This document shows, one piece after another, positions 9,949-18,066 of a DNA stretch of 64,000 bases (the first letter of the stretch is position 1; each line of letters begins with the position of its first letter). The stretch covers positions 228,361 through 292,360 of the forward strand of contig NZ_JBEYUH010000007.1 of NCBI RefSeq assembly GCF_040643435.1. The letters are read 5' to 3'. A program made the position numbers and the translations under genes. A model generated the notes under the pieces. That model ran no database searches and had not been told where the DNA came from. It worked only from the letters and a program-made list of their open reading frames with translations. This DNA comes from Rhodococcus sp040643435. Its GTDB lineage: Bacteria > Actinomycetota > Actinomycetes > Mycobacteriales > Mycobacteriaceae.

Positions 9949-10581
9949 TCAGGCCGCCTCGATTGCGGCGAGCAGCATTCTGGAGGTCACCGCGACCATC
10001 CTGGCCCGATCCGACCGCCGGTGCCGTAGGAGGGCGATCCGCGAGCACAGGCTCGCCGTCGCGCCCATCACGATGAAGACCAGGTCGTCGAGTGCTGCGT
10101 CGTCGAGGTCCGGCCGTAACCGTGTGGGGATGATGCGTGCGAGCGGCCGCAGCGGTCCTTCGATCTCGGCCCACGCGAGTCCGAACTCGATTTCCTCGGA
10201 GGTGTACGACACCCGGAGAACGGGCGCGTGCTTCTCGAAGGCGGTGGTCAGGCTCTCCACCACCGTCACCATGGCGTCCTCCGGTTGCTGATCCATCGCG
10301 CGGCCGATCGCGGTGGACAGCGACGAGGTGATCGCATGGACGGCGTTCATACGCAGTTCGTCGAGCACGGCATCGACGTCGGGGAAGTACCGGTAGACCG
10401 TCCCGATGCTCACGTGGGCGTGTGCGGCCAGCGCCGTCGTACTGATCCGGGCAGCGGGACCACGCTCGAGCAACGCGTACGCGGAAGTGAGAATCAGTCG
10501 CCGAGTGTCGTGACTGCGCTGCTGGACGGGTCGTTTTCGGGGGCGCTTTCCAGCGCTTCTGCTGCCATGCGGGGAGCCCAT
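9949..10581 (-). CDS. TetR/AcrR family transcriptional regulator
   Basis: A 210-residue regulator with an Arg/Lys-rich N-terminus. Its helix-turn-helix (ISTTALAAHAHVSIGTVYRYF) lies at about residues 42-62, followed by a ligand domain. ATG 10581 is preferred over in-frame ATGs further upstream, which would cross the promoter of the divergent gene. It is divergently arranged with an MpaB-family oxygenase gene 45 bp away, so that oxygenase is its most likely target. Direct repeats immediately upstream may be its operator. Confidence 0.85.
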   Translation of the reverse strand: MGSPHGSRSAGKRPRKRPVQQRSHDTRRLILTSAYALLERGPAARISTTALAAHAHVSIGTVYRYFPDVDAVLDELRMNAVHAITSSLSTAIGRAMDQQPEDAMVTVVESLTTAFEKHAPVLRVSYTSEEIEFGLAWAEIEGPLRPLARIIPTRLRPDLDDAALDDLVFIVMGATASLCSRIALLRHRRSDRARMVAVTSRMLLAAIEAA

Positions 10582-10584
10582 GAA

Positions 10585-10601
10585 AAGTGAATAGTAAGTG
10601 A
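10585..10601. promoter_or_regulatory. direct repeats in TetR/oxygenase divergent promoter
   Basis: AAGTGA occurs at 10585-10590 and again at 10596-10601, 11 bp apart (one helical turn), in an AT-rich patch in the 45-bp divergent promoter. It is a candidate operator for the adjacent TetR protein. Confidence 0.4.
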
Positions 10602-10626
10602 GTATTCCTCGTGTTTCCATGGATGC

Positions 10627-11802
10627 ATGGATCGACGCATCCCCCGTGATCTCGTCAACGCCGACCTTGCGATACGCCGGTACGCCGACCTCGGCGAGCG
10701 CTGGCTCGACGGCATGTGGCAGGCCGACCCACTGGCCGACGCCGTGGTCGGCGACGACTTCGGTTCGACCTCCGCTACCGCCGCCGTCCGGATGGCTCTC
10801 GCCGACGGGATCGAGTCGGTGCCGAACGCACCGGAGTCGTTGCGCGCGCTGTTCGACTTCCTCGACGACGAGCCTTCCTGGGTCGACCACGCGCGTCTCG
10901 ACAACGCGGCCGACGCGCTCGTGCGGCACACACCGATCCTCGGGATGGTGCTCGGTGCCGCGTCACTGCTGCGCGGCGCAGGCAACTTCATCGCCGGAAA
11001 GCCGCTTGCGCTCACCGGCCGGTATGTGGGGCAACCGGCGGTGCGTTCGGTCGAGGTGGGGGAGTGGCTGCGGCACGTTCTCACCCGGGGCGGAATGCGG
11101 CGTGACGGAGGCGGATTCGCTTTCACCGTGCGCGTGCGGCTCATCCACGCCCACGTGCGCAAGGGCATCGTCGCGAGCGGGATGTGGGACGAGGAGGCCT
11201 GGGGTGTCCCGATCCCGCAGTCGTACATGGCGCTCACGATGGCCGAGTTCGGGCACATCGCCGTCGAGGCGATGCAGACGCTCGGCGTGCGCTTCACCGA
11301 CCGCGAGCTCGACGACATCTACCACCTGTGGCGCTATGTCGGGCACGTGATCGGGATGCGCGAGGAGCTGGCACTGCGCACCGAGCGCGACCACATCGCG
11401 GTCGAGGAGCTGTACCGGCTCACGTCGCCGGGGCCGAGCGACGAGGACCGGCAGTTCGTCACCGCGCTCACCGAGCAGTATCTCGTGCCGGAACTCGCGA
11501 ACCTGCTGCCCGGGGGCGCACCGATACGCACGACGGTCGCGCGCACGCTCATGCACTCGCTGCAGCGGGTGTTCATCGGGGACGCGGACGCCGACGCTCT
11601 GCGCATCCCCGACAACCCCCTCAAGCACGTTCTCGGTCGCGTCGGCCCGCTGCTCGCCCTCGGCAACCGCATCCAGGAACGCCGCTATCCCGACCGTGAG
11701 CGCACCACGCTGCGGGCCTACAAGGTGCGCGACGTAGCGATGGACCGGATGCGGGTGGACTATCGCGTCGAGCACGATCTGGTGGACGCGGCCAGGACGT
11801 AG
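10627..11802 (+). CDS. MpaB/latex-clearing-like (DUF2236) oxygenase family protein
   Basis: A 391-residue protein of the DUF2236 family, which includes the haem-b latex-clearing protein Lcp and fungal MpaB. The characteristic RVRLIHAHVRKG segment is present; in Lcp the equivalent histidines lie around the haem. The helical all-alpha composition also fits. No signal peptide is evident, unlike secreted Lcp, so a cytoplasmic substrate rather than rubber is more likely. Its substrate is unknown. It is divergent from a TetR gene that probably controls it. ATG 10627 is used; an alternative ATG at 10623 is out of frame. Confidence 0.75.
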   Translation: MDRRIPRDLVNADLAIRRYADLGERWLDGMWQADPLADAVVGDDFGSTSATAAVRMALADGIESVPNAPESLRALFDFLDDEPSWVDHARLDNAADALVRHTPILGMVLGAASLLRGAGNFIAGKPLALTGRYVGQPAVRSVEVGEWLRHVLTRGGMRRDGGGFAFTVRVRLIHAHVRKGIVASGMWDEEAWGVPIPQSYMALTMAEFGHIAVEAMQTLGVRFTDRELDDIYHLWRYVGHVIGMREELALRTERDHIAVEELYRLTSPGPSDEDRQFVTALTEQYLVPELANLLPGGAPIRTTVARTLMHSLQRVFIGDADADALRIPDNPLKHVLGRVGPLLALGNRIQERRYPDRERTTLRAYKVRDVAMDRMRVDYRVEHDLVDAART

Positions 11803-11854
11803 ACGCGCAGCAGGCTGCGGGGGCCGGAATGTGATCATGCGGCACCCACGGTTC

Positions 11855-12418
11855 TCAGCGGACGTCCACCGCCGGGTCGAGGTGCAACAGGACCTGGGTC
11901 GCCACATGGGCTCCACCGAGTGCTCGCGCGACCCGCTGGGCCGCATCCTCGGCCGCCTGCGTCAGTTCGGTGACGTCGACGGTCGGCTCGGCGTTGAGCA
12001 CCACCGAGAGCGTCGGCAGGTGTCTTTCGACGACGGCCCGCCCACGTGCGGACCGCACGCCCGGCAGGGCGGACAGCTCGGCGGCGACACCGTCGGCGAC
12101 CGGGCCGAGCTCGACACCGAGGGTGGCATCGGTGACCTGGTCGTAGAGCTGCACGGTAGAGGTGCGCCGCCGCGAGAGGTTGACCGCGAGCAGCGCGATG
12201 CCGAGCACGAGACCACCGGCGAGGACCGACCACAGGGCAGGCGTCCACCACGACTGATCCGGGACGTCGGTCACCCGGGGGCGGTCGAGACGGGAGAGTT
12301 GCTCGCGCGCGAAGGGAACCCGCCACACCCACGCGAGCGCGAACGCGCCCACCCCGGCGAGGACCAGGCCGGCCGCGAGGGTGACGAGCCGGTTCGCAAG
12401 CACGGTACGGAGTTTCAC
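11855..12418 (-). CDS. AmaP-like membrane protein of the Asp23 cluster
   Basis: A 187-residue membrane protein, last gene of the five-gene Asp23 operon. Two hydrophobic segments (about residues 12-32 and 62-84) flank a short loop, followed by a cytoplasmic domain. That domain has VELGPVADGVAAELSALPGV, resembling alkaline shock response membrane anchor proteins. GTG 12418 overlaps the upstream stop (GTGA), showing translational coupling. It probably tethers Asp23-type proteins to the membrane. Confidence 0.65.
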   Translation of the reverse strand: MKLRTVLANRLVTLAAGLVLAGVGAFALAWVWRVPFAREQLSRLDRPRVTDVPDQSWWTPALWSVLAGGLVLGIALLAVNLSRRRTSTVQLYDQVTDATLGVELGPVADGVAAELSALPGVRSARGRAVVERHLPTLSVVLNAEPTVDVTELTQAAEDAAQRVARALGGAHVATQVLLHLDPAVDVR

Positions 12419-13443
12419 CGCGCCACCTCCACGACGAGTTCGACAGGATCGGCGAGCGCCGCGAGATTCGGGGCGACCGCCCCGCGCACGGAGGCGGTGA
12501 TCTCGGCGACGGGAGTCTCGTCCTCGACCGAGATCCGCACCACGGCGCGCCGCCGGTCGACGACTGTGCGGGCCGTACGTACACCGGTCAGCGCGGAGGC
12601 GTGGGCGCTGCACATGCGTGCCACGTCGGTGCGCCGCATCCACACCGTGGGCGCCGGACCGGCGACCTGCAGCGGTACGTGCGTGCGGCGACGCGGTTTG
12701 AGGGCGACGGCTATCAGGACGAGCCCGAGGACGAGACAGGCTGCGGCGACGGGTGCGAGCCAGGTGTGCCAGTGCAGGCGCCCGAACCATTCGAAGGAGT
12801 TGCGCAGCCACGGAGCACCGTCGTACGTGCCGTTGACGATCAGCAGTTCGCGGGCGGCGGTGAACGCCAGCACGAGCGCTGCGATCGCGACGAGCGCCGC
12901 GGCGGGTGCCGCAGCGGGCGACGCCAGCGGAGGCAGGGGAGCCACCGTGGGAAGGTCCGGGTGCGGAGCGGTCCGCGCCGCGACGATGTCCGATTCGAGG
13001 TACTCCACAGGCGGCTGCGCTTCATCGGTCTCGCCGTCTTCGACGAGCGCGGTGGCGACGATGAGCACGTTGAGTTCACTGACGCGCAGACCCGTCAGCT
13101 CGTGCAGTTGCCGTTCGACGGCATCGTGAACCCGGCGGGTGAGCATCGCTGCGTCGTAAGGCCATTCGGCCGCGATGTAGAGATTCACCGCTACGGCCCT
13201 CGCGCCGGTGGAGATGTCTGCGCGAGGCAGATCCCTGCCGGTGAGGCGGAGAATGCCGCCTCCACTGTGGCGCACCACCCCGGGAACGCCGAGTGCGGCG
13301 GCCGCGGCGATCCGTTCGACGGCACGGTCCTTGACGACGAGGCTGCCGCGCTCGCCCGGGGCCTGTGCCGCCTGTCCGGAGGCCACATCCGCGGGGACGA
13401 CGTTCTCGGGCGCGGCGTTCTCGGGTAGCGCGGGGTCAGCCAC
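12415..13443 (-). CDS. Asp23-domain protein with C-terminal DUF6286-type membrane domain
   Basis: A 342-residue protein. Residues about 30-130 form an Asp23/Gls24-like domain (SLVVKDRAVERIAAAAALGVPGV...VAVNLYIAAEWPYDAAML). A Pro/Ala-rich linker follows, then two transmembrane helices (about 175-200 and 225-250) and a cytoplasmic tail typical of DUF6286. GTG 13443 is chosen because it lies just inside the end of the preceding gene (8-bp overlap). The fusion of an Asp23 domain to its membrane anchor is characteristic of actinobacteria; the role is probably envelope stress. Confidence 0.7.
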   Translation of the reverse strand: MADPALPENAAPENVVPADVASGQAAQAPGERGSLVVKDRAVERIAAAAALGVPGVVRHSGGGILRLTGRDLPRADISTGARAVAVNLYIAAEWPYDAAMLTRRVHDAVERQLHELTGLRVSELNVLIVATALVEDGETDEAQPPVEYLESDIVAARTAPHPDLPTVAPLPPLASPAAAPAAALVAIAALVLAFTAARELLIVNGTYDGAPWLRNSFEWFGRLHWHTWLAPVAAACLVLGLVLIAVALKPRRRTHVPLQVAGPAPTVWMRRTDVARMCSAHASALTGVRTARTVVDRRRAVVRISVEDETPVAEITASVRGAVAPNLAALADPVELVVEVAR

Positions 13444-13630
13444 GGCCGCGGCTCCTGAGCAGGGCGCCGAGATCGAGGTGGCCGTCGCGGTGGGCGCCGA
13501 CCGCGGCTCCGAGAGCGCCGAGCAGCACGCCGAACAACAGGCCGCTGAATCCACCGATGATCCCGGCAAGTGCGAGCAACAGTCCCGCGAGAAGCCCGAC
13601 GGCGGTGTTGCTGACGGGTATGTGGTTCAC
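13436..13630 (-). CDS. small membrane protein, DUF2273-like
   Basis: A 64-residue protein. Almost all of residues 8-45 are Gly/Leu/Ala-rich and hydrophobic (two short helices broken by GIIGGFSG), with a basic tail. Small DUF2273-type proteins accompany Asp23 genes elsewhere, and this one is translationally overlapped on both sides (ATGA upstream, 8 bp downstream), so it is a genuine operon member. Function unknown. Confidence 0.7.
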   Translation of the reverse strand: MNHIPVSNTAVGLLAGLLLALAGIIGGFSGLLFGVLLGALGAAVGAHRDGHLDLGALLRSRGRG

Positions 13631-13938
13631 GATTGCGCTCCTTCTCGTTCACCGGCGTCGACGTCTTCGATCGTCACCTGGACGGGCACATCCACCAACG
13701 GTGCCACCCGGACGCGGACGGCGTCGGCGACGGCCGGGAGATCCGCGGGGATCCGCACGACGATGTGCACCGCGCAGATCTGATCGGTCAGCCGCACTCC
13801 TTCGACGCGTCGCCCCGGCAGATAGGTCGCGACTTCCCCGAAAGCGCCGTGGTGCAGACCAACGACGCCGGGAACGGCCAGCGCTGCTTCCGCGATCAGG
13901 TCGGCCGTGTCCGCCGGGGCCGCGGCTGGGGGAGTCAC
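13627..13938 (-). CDS. small Asp23-like protein
   Basis: A 103-residue protein with the Asp23-like pattern AALAVPGVVGLHHG...VHIVVRIPADLPAVADAVRVRV, lacking the longer termini of its neighbours. GTG 13938 overlaps the preceding stop (GTGA) and its own stop overlaps the next ATG by 4 bp, so it is tightly coupled inside the operon. It may cap or co-assemble with the larger Asp23 proteins. Confidence 0.65.
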   Translation of the reverse strand: MTPPAAAPADTADLIAEAALAVPGVVGLHHGAFGEVATYLPGRRVEGVRLTDQICAVHIVVRIPADLPAVADAVRVRVAPLVDVPVQVTIEDVDAGEREGAQS

Positions 13939-14396
13939 TGCACGCGGGGTTTGACGTCGTCGGTCAGGGCGGCCGCCTCTTCGTGGAGCATGACGTCGAA
14001 GACCGTGATGTTGACTTCGGTGACCTCGAGGCCCGTCATCCGCTCGACCGCCGCGATGACGTTCTGCCGGATGGCCACGGCGAGTTCGTGCAGCGCGACG
14101 CCGTATTCGGCGACGATGCCGATGTCGATCGCGGCCTGTCGTTCGCCGACCTCGACGGCCACGCCCTGACCGTGGTTGATGCGCGCGCCGGGGATGCGGT
14201 CGCGCAGCGCGCCCACCATCCGGGCGGTTCCGGCGCCCACCTCGATCACGCCGCTGATCTCGCGGGTCGCGAGTCCTGCGATCTTGGCCACCACCGCGTC
14301 CGCGATGATCGTCCGGCCCTGCGGGTCGGCGGGTCCGGAGAAGGTTCCGGCACCGAACTGAATGCGGCTGATACCTGCGCCGCTGTCGCTGGTCAT
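13935..14396 (-). CDS. Asp23/Gls24 family envelope stress response protein
   Basis: A 153-residue Asp23/Gls24 family protein and first gene of the cluster. Family signature: IIADAVVAKIAGLATREISGV near residue 30 and the later GVALHELAVAIRQNVIAAVERMTGLEVTEVNI segment. ATG 14396 is favoured by GGAG five bases upstream; an in-frame ATG 49 bp further upstream has no such site. In Firmicutes, Asp23 forms membrane-associated cell-wall stress assemblies; a similar structural role is inferred here. Confidence 0.85.
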   Translation of the reverse strand: MTSDSGAGISRIQFGAGTFSGPADPQGRTIIADAVVAKIAGLATREISGVIEVGAGTARMVGALRDRIPGARINHGQGVAVEVGERQAAIDIGIVAEYGVALHELAVAIRQNVIAAVERMTGLEVTEVNITVFDVMLHEEAAALTDDVKPRVQ

Positions 14397-14621
14397 GAGG
14401 GCTCCAAGGTAGATGTACCGGTCGTGTTCCGTGCTCGATTCCATTGTCCTCACGGTGTGTCGAACTCTAGTGCGCGAAGCGGGTGTGTCGCGCGTCGTCG
14501 CGGTTTGGTAAGAACGTGGGACACACAGGTGGGACATATCACTACCGGGCGACACGGGTATTCGTGTCACCCACGATTCGAAGGATGGCCGAGGGTGCCG
14601 AACGAGCGGGAGACCGAGATT

Positions 14622-15800
14622 GTGCCGGAGCGCGTCGTTGTCGTGGGCGCGGGCCTGGCGGCGGTGCGTACCGCCGAGGAATTGCGGCGCGCGGGGTACG
14701 AGGGCGAACTCGTCCTCGTCGGCGACGAGACGCACCTGCCGTACGACCGCCCTCCGTTGTCGAAGGATGTTCTGCGCGGCGACCGCGACGACACGACCCT
14801 TCGTCCCCGTGAGTTCTTCGACGAGAGCCGGATCGAACTGCGGCTCGGCGCCGCCGCACGGTCGGTCGACACCGCGGCGCGCACGCTGACCCTCACCGAC
14901 GGCACCGAACTCGGGTACGACGAACTCGTCGTCGCCACCGGTCTGCGTCCCCGGCGCATCCCCGGTCTGCCCGAGCTCGCCGGAGTACACGTCCTGCGGT
15001 CGCTCGAGGACAGCCGGGCTCTGCGCGAGGCGATCGTTCCGGGTGCGCGCGCGCTGGTCGTCGGGGCCGGTTTCATCGGGTGCGAGGTCGCGGCGAGCCT
15101 GCGGGCGCGCGAAGTGGAGGTCGTGCTGGTCGAACCGCAGCCGACACCGCTCGCATCGGTGCTCGGTGCTCAGGTCGGAGACTTCGTCACCCGACTGCAC
15201 GTCGCCGAAGGTGTCGACGTGCGTGCGGGGACCGGCCTGTCGGAGATCCGCGGCGACGGGCGGGTCACCTCCGCGGTCCTCTCGGACGGCAGCGAGATCG
15301 ACGTCGATCTCGTCGTGCTCGGCATCGGATCCGTTCCGGCCACCGAGTGGCTCGAGGGGTCGGGTGTGGAGGTCGACAACGGTGTCGTGTGCGACGGCAC
15401 GGGCCGCACCTCCACTCCACACGTGTGGGCCGTCGGCGATGTCGCGTCGTGGCAGGTACCTGCCGGTGGGCGCCGGCGCATCGAGCACTGGACGAACGCC
15501 GGTGAGCAGGCCTCCGTGCTCGCGAAGACACTCGTGGGAGCAGAGGCCGGCGCGGCCGCTCAGGTCCCCTACTTCTGGAGCGACCAGTACGACGTGAAGA
15601 TCCAGGGTCTCGGTGCGATCACGGCCGGGGACACGGTGCACGTCGTGCGCGACGACGGCCGGAAGTTCCTTGCGTACTACGAGCGCGACGGCAAGCTCGT
15701 GGGTGTCGTCGGAGGCGGCCTGCCCGCGATGGTCATGAAGTCGCGCGCGAAGATCGCCGCGGGTGCACCGATCGGTGAGCTGCTCGCCGCCACGGTCTAG
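14622..15800 (+). CDS. FAD-dependent NAD(P)H:ferredoxin reductase
   Basis: A 392-residue reductase of the rhodocoxin/putidaredoxin reductase type. It has an N-terminal FAD Rossmann motif (VVVVGAGLAAVRTAEEL), an NAD(P)H motif (ALVVGAGFIGCEVA, about residues 145-158), and TPHVWAVGDVA near the C-terminal FAD contact. It would pass electrons to a ferredoxin serving a cytochrome P450 or dioxygenase, but no such partner is adjacent. GTG 14622 has GGGAGA eight bases upstream; GTG 14595, preceded by AAGGA, is an alternative start in the same frame. It is divergent from the Asp23 operon. Confidence 0.85.
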   Translation: MPERVVVVGAGLAAVRTAEELRRAGYEGELVLVGDETHLPYDRPPLSKDVLRGDRDDTTLRPREFFDESRIELRLGAAARSVDTAARTLTLTDGTELGYDELVVATGLRPRRIPGLPELAGVHVLRSLEDSRALREAIVPGARALVVGAGFIGCEVAASLRAREVEVVLVEPQPTPLASVLGAQVGDFVTRLHVAEGVDVRAGTGLSEIRGDGRVTSAVLSDGSEIDVDLVVLGIGSVPATEWLEGSGVEVDNGVVCDGTGRTSTPHVWAVGDVASWQVPAGGRRRIEHWTNAGEQASVLAKTLVGAEAGAAAQVPYFWSDQYDVKIQGLGAITAGDTVHVVRDDGRKFLAYYERDGKLVGVVGGGLPAMVMKSRAKIAAGAPIGELLAATV

Positions 15801-15808
15801 CTGTCGAA

Positions 15809-15843
15809 GCCGGGCGGGCGGCGCCGACCGCCGTCCTCCCGGC
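15809..15843 (+). terminator. hairpin after ferredoxin reductase gene
   Basis: Outer arms GCCGGG/CCCGGC enclose a second inverted repeat, GCGG/CCGC, starting 8 bp after the stop. A GC-rich imperfect stem, plausible as a terminator. Confidence 0.5.
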
Positions 15844-15869
15844 AGCGCGCCACCCGCTAGATTCGTGGG

Positions 15870-16673
15870 GTGATCGTTGCGCTCATCGACTCGGGTCTCG
15901 GGCTGTTGCCGACGTCCGCGTGGCTGCGACGGTTGCGTCCCGATCTCGATCTGATGCTGTCGATGGATCCCGAGGGTGCGCCGTGGGGGCCGAAGCCCTC
16001 GGAGTGGGTGATCGAGCGGGTCGTCACCACCGCTCGGCGCGCTGTGGACCGCGGCGCCGATGTGGTCGTACTTCCGTGCAATACCGCATCGGTGACCGCA
16101 CTCGAGCACGTCCGGGCCGATCTCGGGCCATCGGTTCCGGTGGTGGGTACGGTTCCCGCCGTCAAGCCCGCGGCCGCGGCATGCGACTCTGTGGCGATCT
16201 GGGCGACCGCCGCGACCACCGCCAGCCGGTATCAGGCGAATCTCATCGAGCAGTTCGCGAACGGCGCCGAGGTCGTGGGGGTCGCCTGCCACGGACTCGC
16301 CGACGCGATCGACGCGGGCGACCGGGCGGCTGTCGCCGCCGCAGTCGCAGCAGCCGCCGAGCGCACCCCGCCCGACGTGCAAGGGGTCGTCCTCGGGTGC
16401 ACCCACTATCCGCTGGTTGCCGAGACCATCACGGCCCACCTTCCGGCGGGGGTGCGTTTGTTCGACAGCGCCGAGGCCGTGGCCCGCCAGACCTTGCGCC
16501 GGATCGACGCGCTGGGACGGCCCGTGACGGGGGCGGGTCGCCTCGAGGTGTTCCGCAGTGGTGTGCCCGGTGAGTTACCGGCCGCGGCCACGGTCTTCGC
16601 CGCCGGCCGGGAGTTGGTCGTAGCCCCCGATCGTGCGCAGGGAGAGGACGTCGAGGACGCACCCTCCCGCTGA
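15870..16673 (+). CDS. aspartate/glutamate racemase family protein (MurI-like)
   Basis: A 267-residue member of the cofactor-independent Asp/Glu racemase superfamily. Two-cysteine catalysis is visible: the first cysteine in VVLPCNTAS (about residue 70) and the second in GVVLGCTHYPL (about residue 178), with an N-terminal DSGLG. These motifs match glutamate racemase MurI, which makes D-glutamate for peptidoglycan. The isolated position, near a transporter rather than the usual mycobacterial rph/murI neighbourhood, leaves room for a paralogue with another substrate. GTG 15870 begins directly at the conserved beta strand. Confidence 0.75.
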   Translation: MIVALIDSGLGLLPTSAWLRRLRPDLDLMLSMDPEGAPWGPKPSEWVIERVVTTARRAVDRGADVVVLPCNTASVTALEHVRADLGPSVPVVGTVPAVKPAAAACDSVAIWATAATTASRYQANLIEQFANGAEVVGVACHGLADAIDAGDRAAVAAAVAAAAERTPPDVQGVVLGCTHYPLVAETITAHLPAGVRLFDSAEAVARQTLRRIDALGRPVTGAGRLEVFRSGVPGELPAAATVFAAGRELVVAPDRAQGEDVEDAPSR

Positions 16674-16692
16674 GCCGTCGAGCCCGCGGGAA

Positions 16693-16711
16693 TACTTCGC
16701 CGAGCGAAGTA
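16693..16711. promoter_or_regulatory. 19-bp palindrome upstream of MFS gene
   Basis: TACTTCGC-CGA-GCGAAGTA is a perfect 8-bp inverted repeat with a 3-bp centre, 54 bp before the MFS start. Its size and position fit a repressor operator; the regulator is not adjacent. Confidence 0.5.
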
Positions 16712-16764
16712 CGTTGGGTGAAGGAGCATTCACCTCATCTGCTCCCGACGCTTCCGGAGGTCTC

Positions 16765-18015
16765 ATGGCTGCTCCCTCACCACCGCGCGGTCGACTCCGC
16801 TCGTTCGGTTTCGTCGTCGCCGGCCTGGGAGCGTTCACCCTCACCGCGTCGTCGTCGGCACCGTCACCGCTGTATCCCGTCTATCAGCAGATGTGGGGCT
16901 TCTCTGCAGCGACGCTCACGGTGGTGTTCGCGGTCTACGTGCTCGCGCTGCTCGCGGCTCTCGTGACGGTGGGTTCACTGTCCGACCACGTCGGGCGCAG
17001 GCCGGTCATCGTGACGGCGCTGCTCGTGCTCGCCGCGAGCATGTTCGTCTTCGTGGCGTCTCCCGGTGTTGAATGGCTGATGGTCGCGCGGATCCTGCAG
17101 GGCCTCGCGGTCGGTGCGGCGACGAGTGCCGTTGCCGCCGCCGTGATCGAGATGCAGCCGACCGCGCACTCCGGGTCCCTCGTCAACACTGCGGCACCGT
17201 CGCTCGGACTCGCGCTCGGCGCTGCGGGAGCGGGTGTGCTCGTGCAGTTCGCGCCGTTTCCGACGGTCCTGAGCTATGCCGTCGTGGCAGCCCTCGCCCT
17301 CACCTTGGCGGTGGCGCTGGTCTTCGTTCCGGAGACCTCCCCCTCGGTGGGCTTCCCGTCACGCCGTGACGCACTGAGGAGCCTGATACCGAGCGCGTCG
17401 GTGCCGCGGGAGGTCCGGGGCCGGTATCTGCTCATCCTTCCCAGCCTGATGTCGGCGTGGGGGCTCGGTGGTCTGTACATGTCTCTGGGACCGTCGATCG
17501 TCGACACGGTCTTCGGTGTCGACAACAGGCTCGCGGCAGGGCTGGTAATCGCCACCCTGTTCACTTCGGGCACCCTCGCCGCGACCACGATGGCCCGTCG
17601 CGACCCGCATCGCGTCGTGGTTGCCGGAGCCGTGCTGCTCGCCACAGGGCTGGCTGTGGTGATCACCGCGCTGCTCACGGGCTGGGTCGCGGTGTACTAC
17701 GTGGGCACCGCAGTCGCCGGATTCGGATGGGGATCGACCTTCGTCGGGGCGATGAGCGTGGTCGGTTCCCTGGGGCGGGCCGATGAACGCGGCCGGATCT
17801 TCGCGGCCACCTTCGTGATCTGCTATTTCGCGTTCTCGGTGCCCGCGATGGCCGCGGGAGTGGCGGCCGGCTCGTTCGGGCTGACATCCACGGCCGTGGG
17901 CTACGGCGTGGTGGTGGCCGTGCTGGCACTCGTGGCCGGGGCCGGTGTGCTGATGCGCACACCGAAGCCCGACTCGGTCCGAGCGCAGACGGTGCCCGCG
18001 CCGATTCGCTCGTAG
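16765..18015 (+). CDS. MFS transporter
   Basis: A 416-residue major facilitator superfamily permease with twelve predicted hydrophobic segments. The loop 2-3 motif GSLSDHVGRRPVI is followed by VARILQGLAVGAATSA in helix 4. It is probably a proton-driven exporter of small molecules, since similar sequences are annotated as drug exporters, but the substrate is unknown. ATG 16765 has GGAGG four bases upstream; 132 bp of in-frame sequence upstream is non-conserved and contains the palindrome. A strong hairpin begins within the last codons. Confidence 0.85.
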   Translation: MAAPSPPRGRLRSFGFVVAGLGAFTLTASSSAPSPLYPVYQQMWGFSAATLTVVFAVYVLALLAALVTVGSLSDHVGRRPVIVTALLVLAASMFVFVASPGVEWLMVARILQGLAVGAATSAVAAAVIEMQPTAHSGSLVNTAAPSLGLALGAAGAGVLVQFAPFPTVLSYAVVAALALTLAVALVFVPETSPSVGFPSRRDALRSLIPSASVPREVRGRYLLILPSLMSAWGLGGLYMSLGPSIVDTVFGVDNRLAAGLVIATLFTSGTLAATTMARRDPHRVVVAGAVLLATGLAVVITALLTGWVAVYYVGTAVAGFGWGSTFVGAMSVVGSLGRADERGRIFAATFVICYFAFSVPAMAAGVAAGSFGLTSTAVGYGVVVAVLALVAGAGVLMRTPKPDSVRAQTVPAPIRS

Positions 18016-18034
18016 GCACGGGCACCGTCTGCGC
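17983..18034 (+). terminator. hairpin at the end of the MFS gene
   Basis: A 16-bp perfect inverted repeat (GCGCAGACGGTGCCCG and its complement) spans the MFS stop codon. A second overlapping hairpin (GCGCGGC/GCCGCGC, 18031-18050) follows towards the convergent kshB gene. Confidence 0.7.
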
Positions 18035-18066
18035 GGCCGGGATGCCGCGCGGGGGAATTCGGAGGG

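Noticed and set aside
13365..14594. Long upstream extension of the ferredoxin reductase gene
   Set aside because: In-frame extension overlaps the Asp23 operon on the other strand and lacks family homology; the Rossmann motif begins at about 14640.
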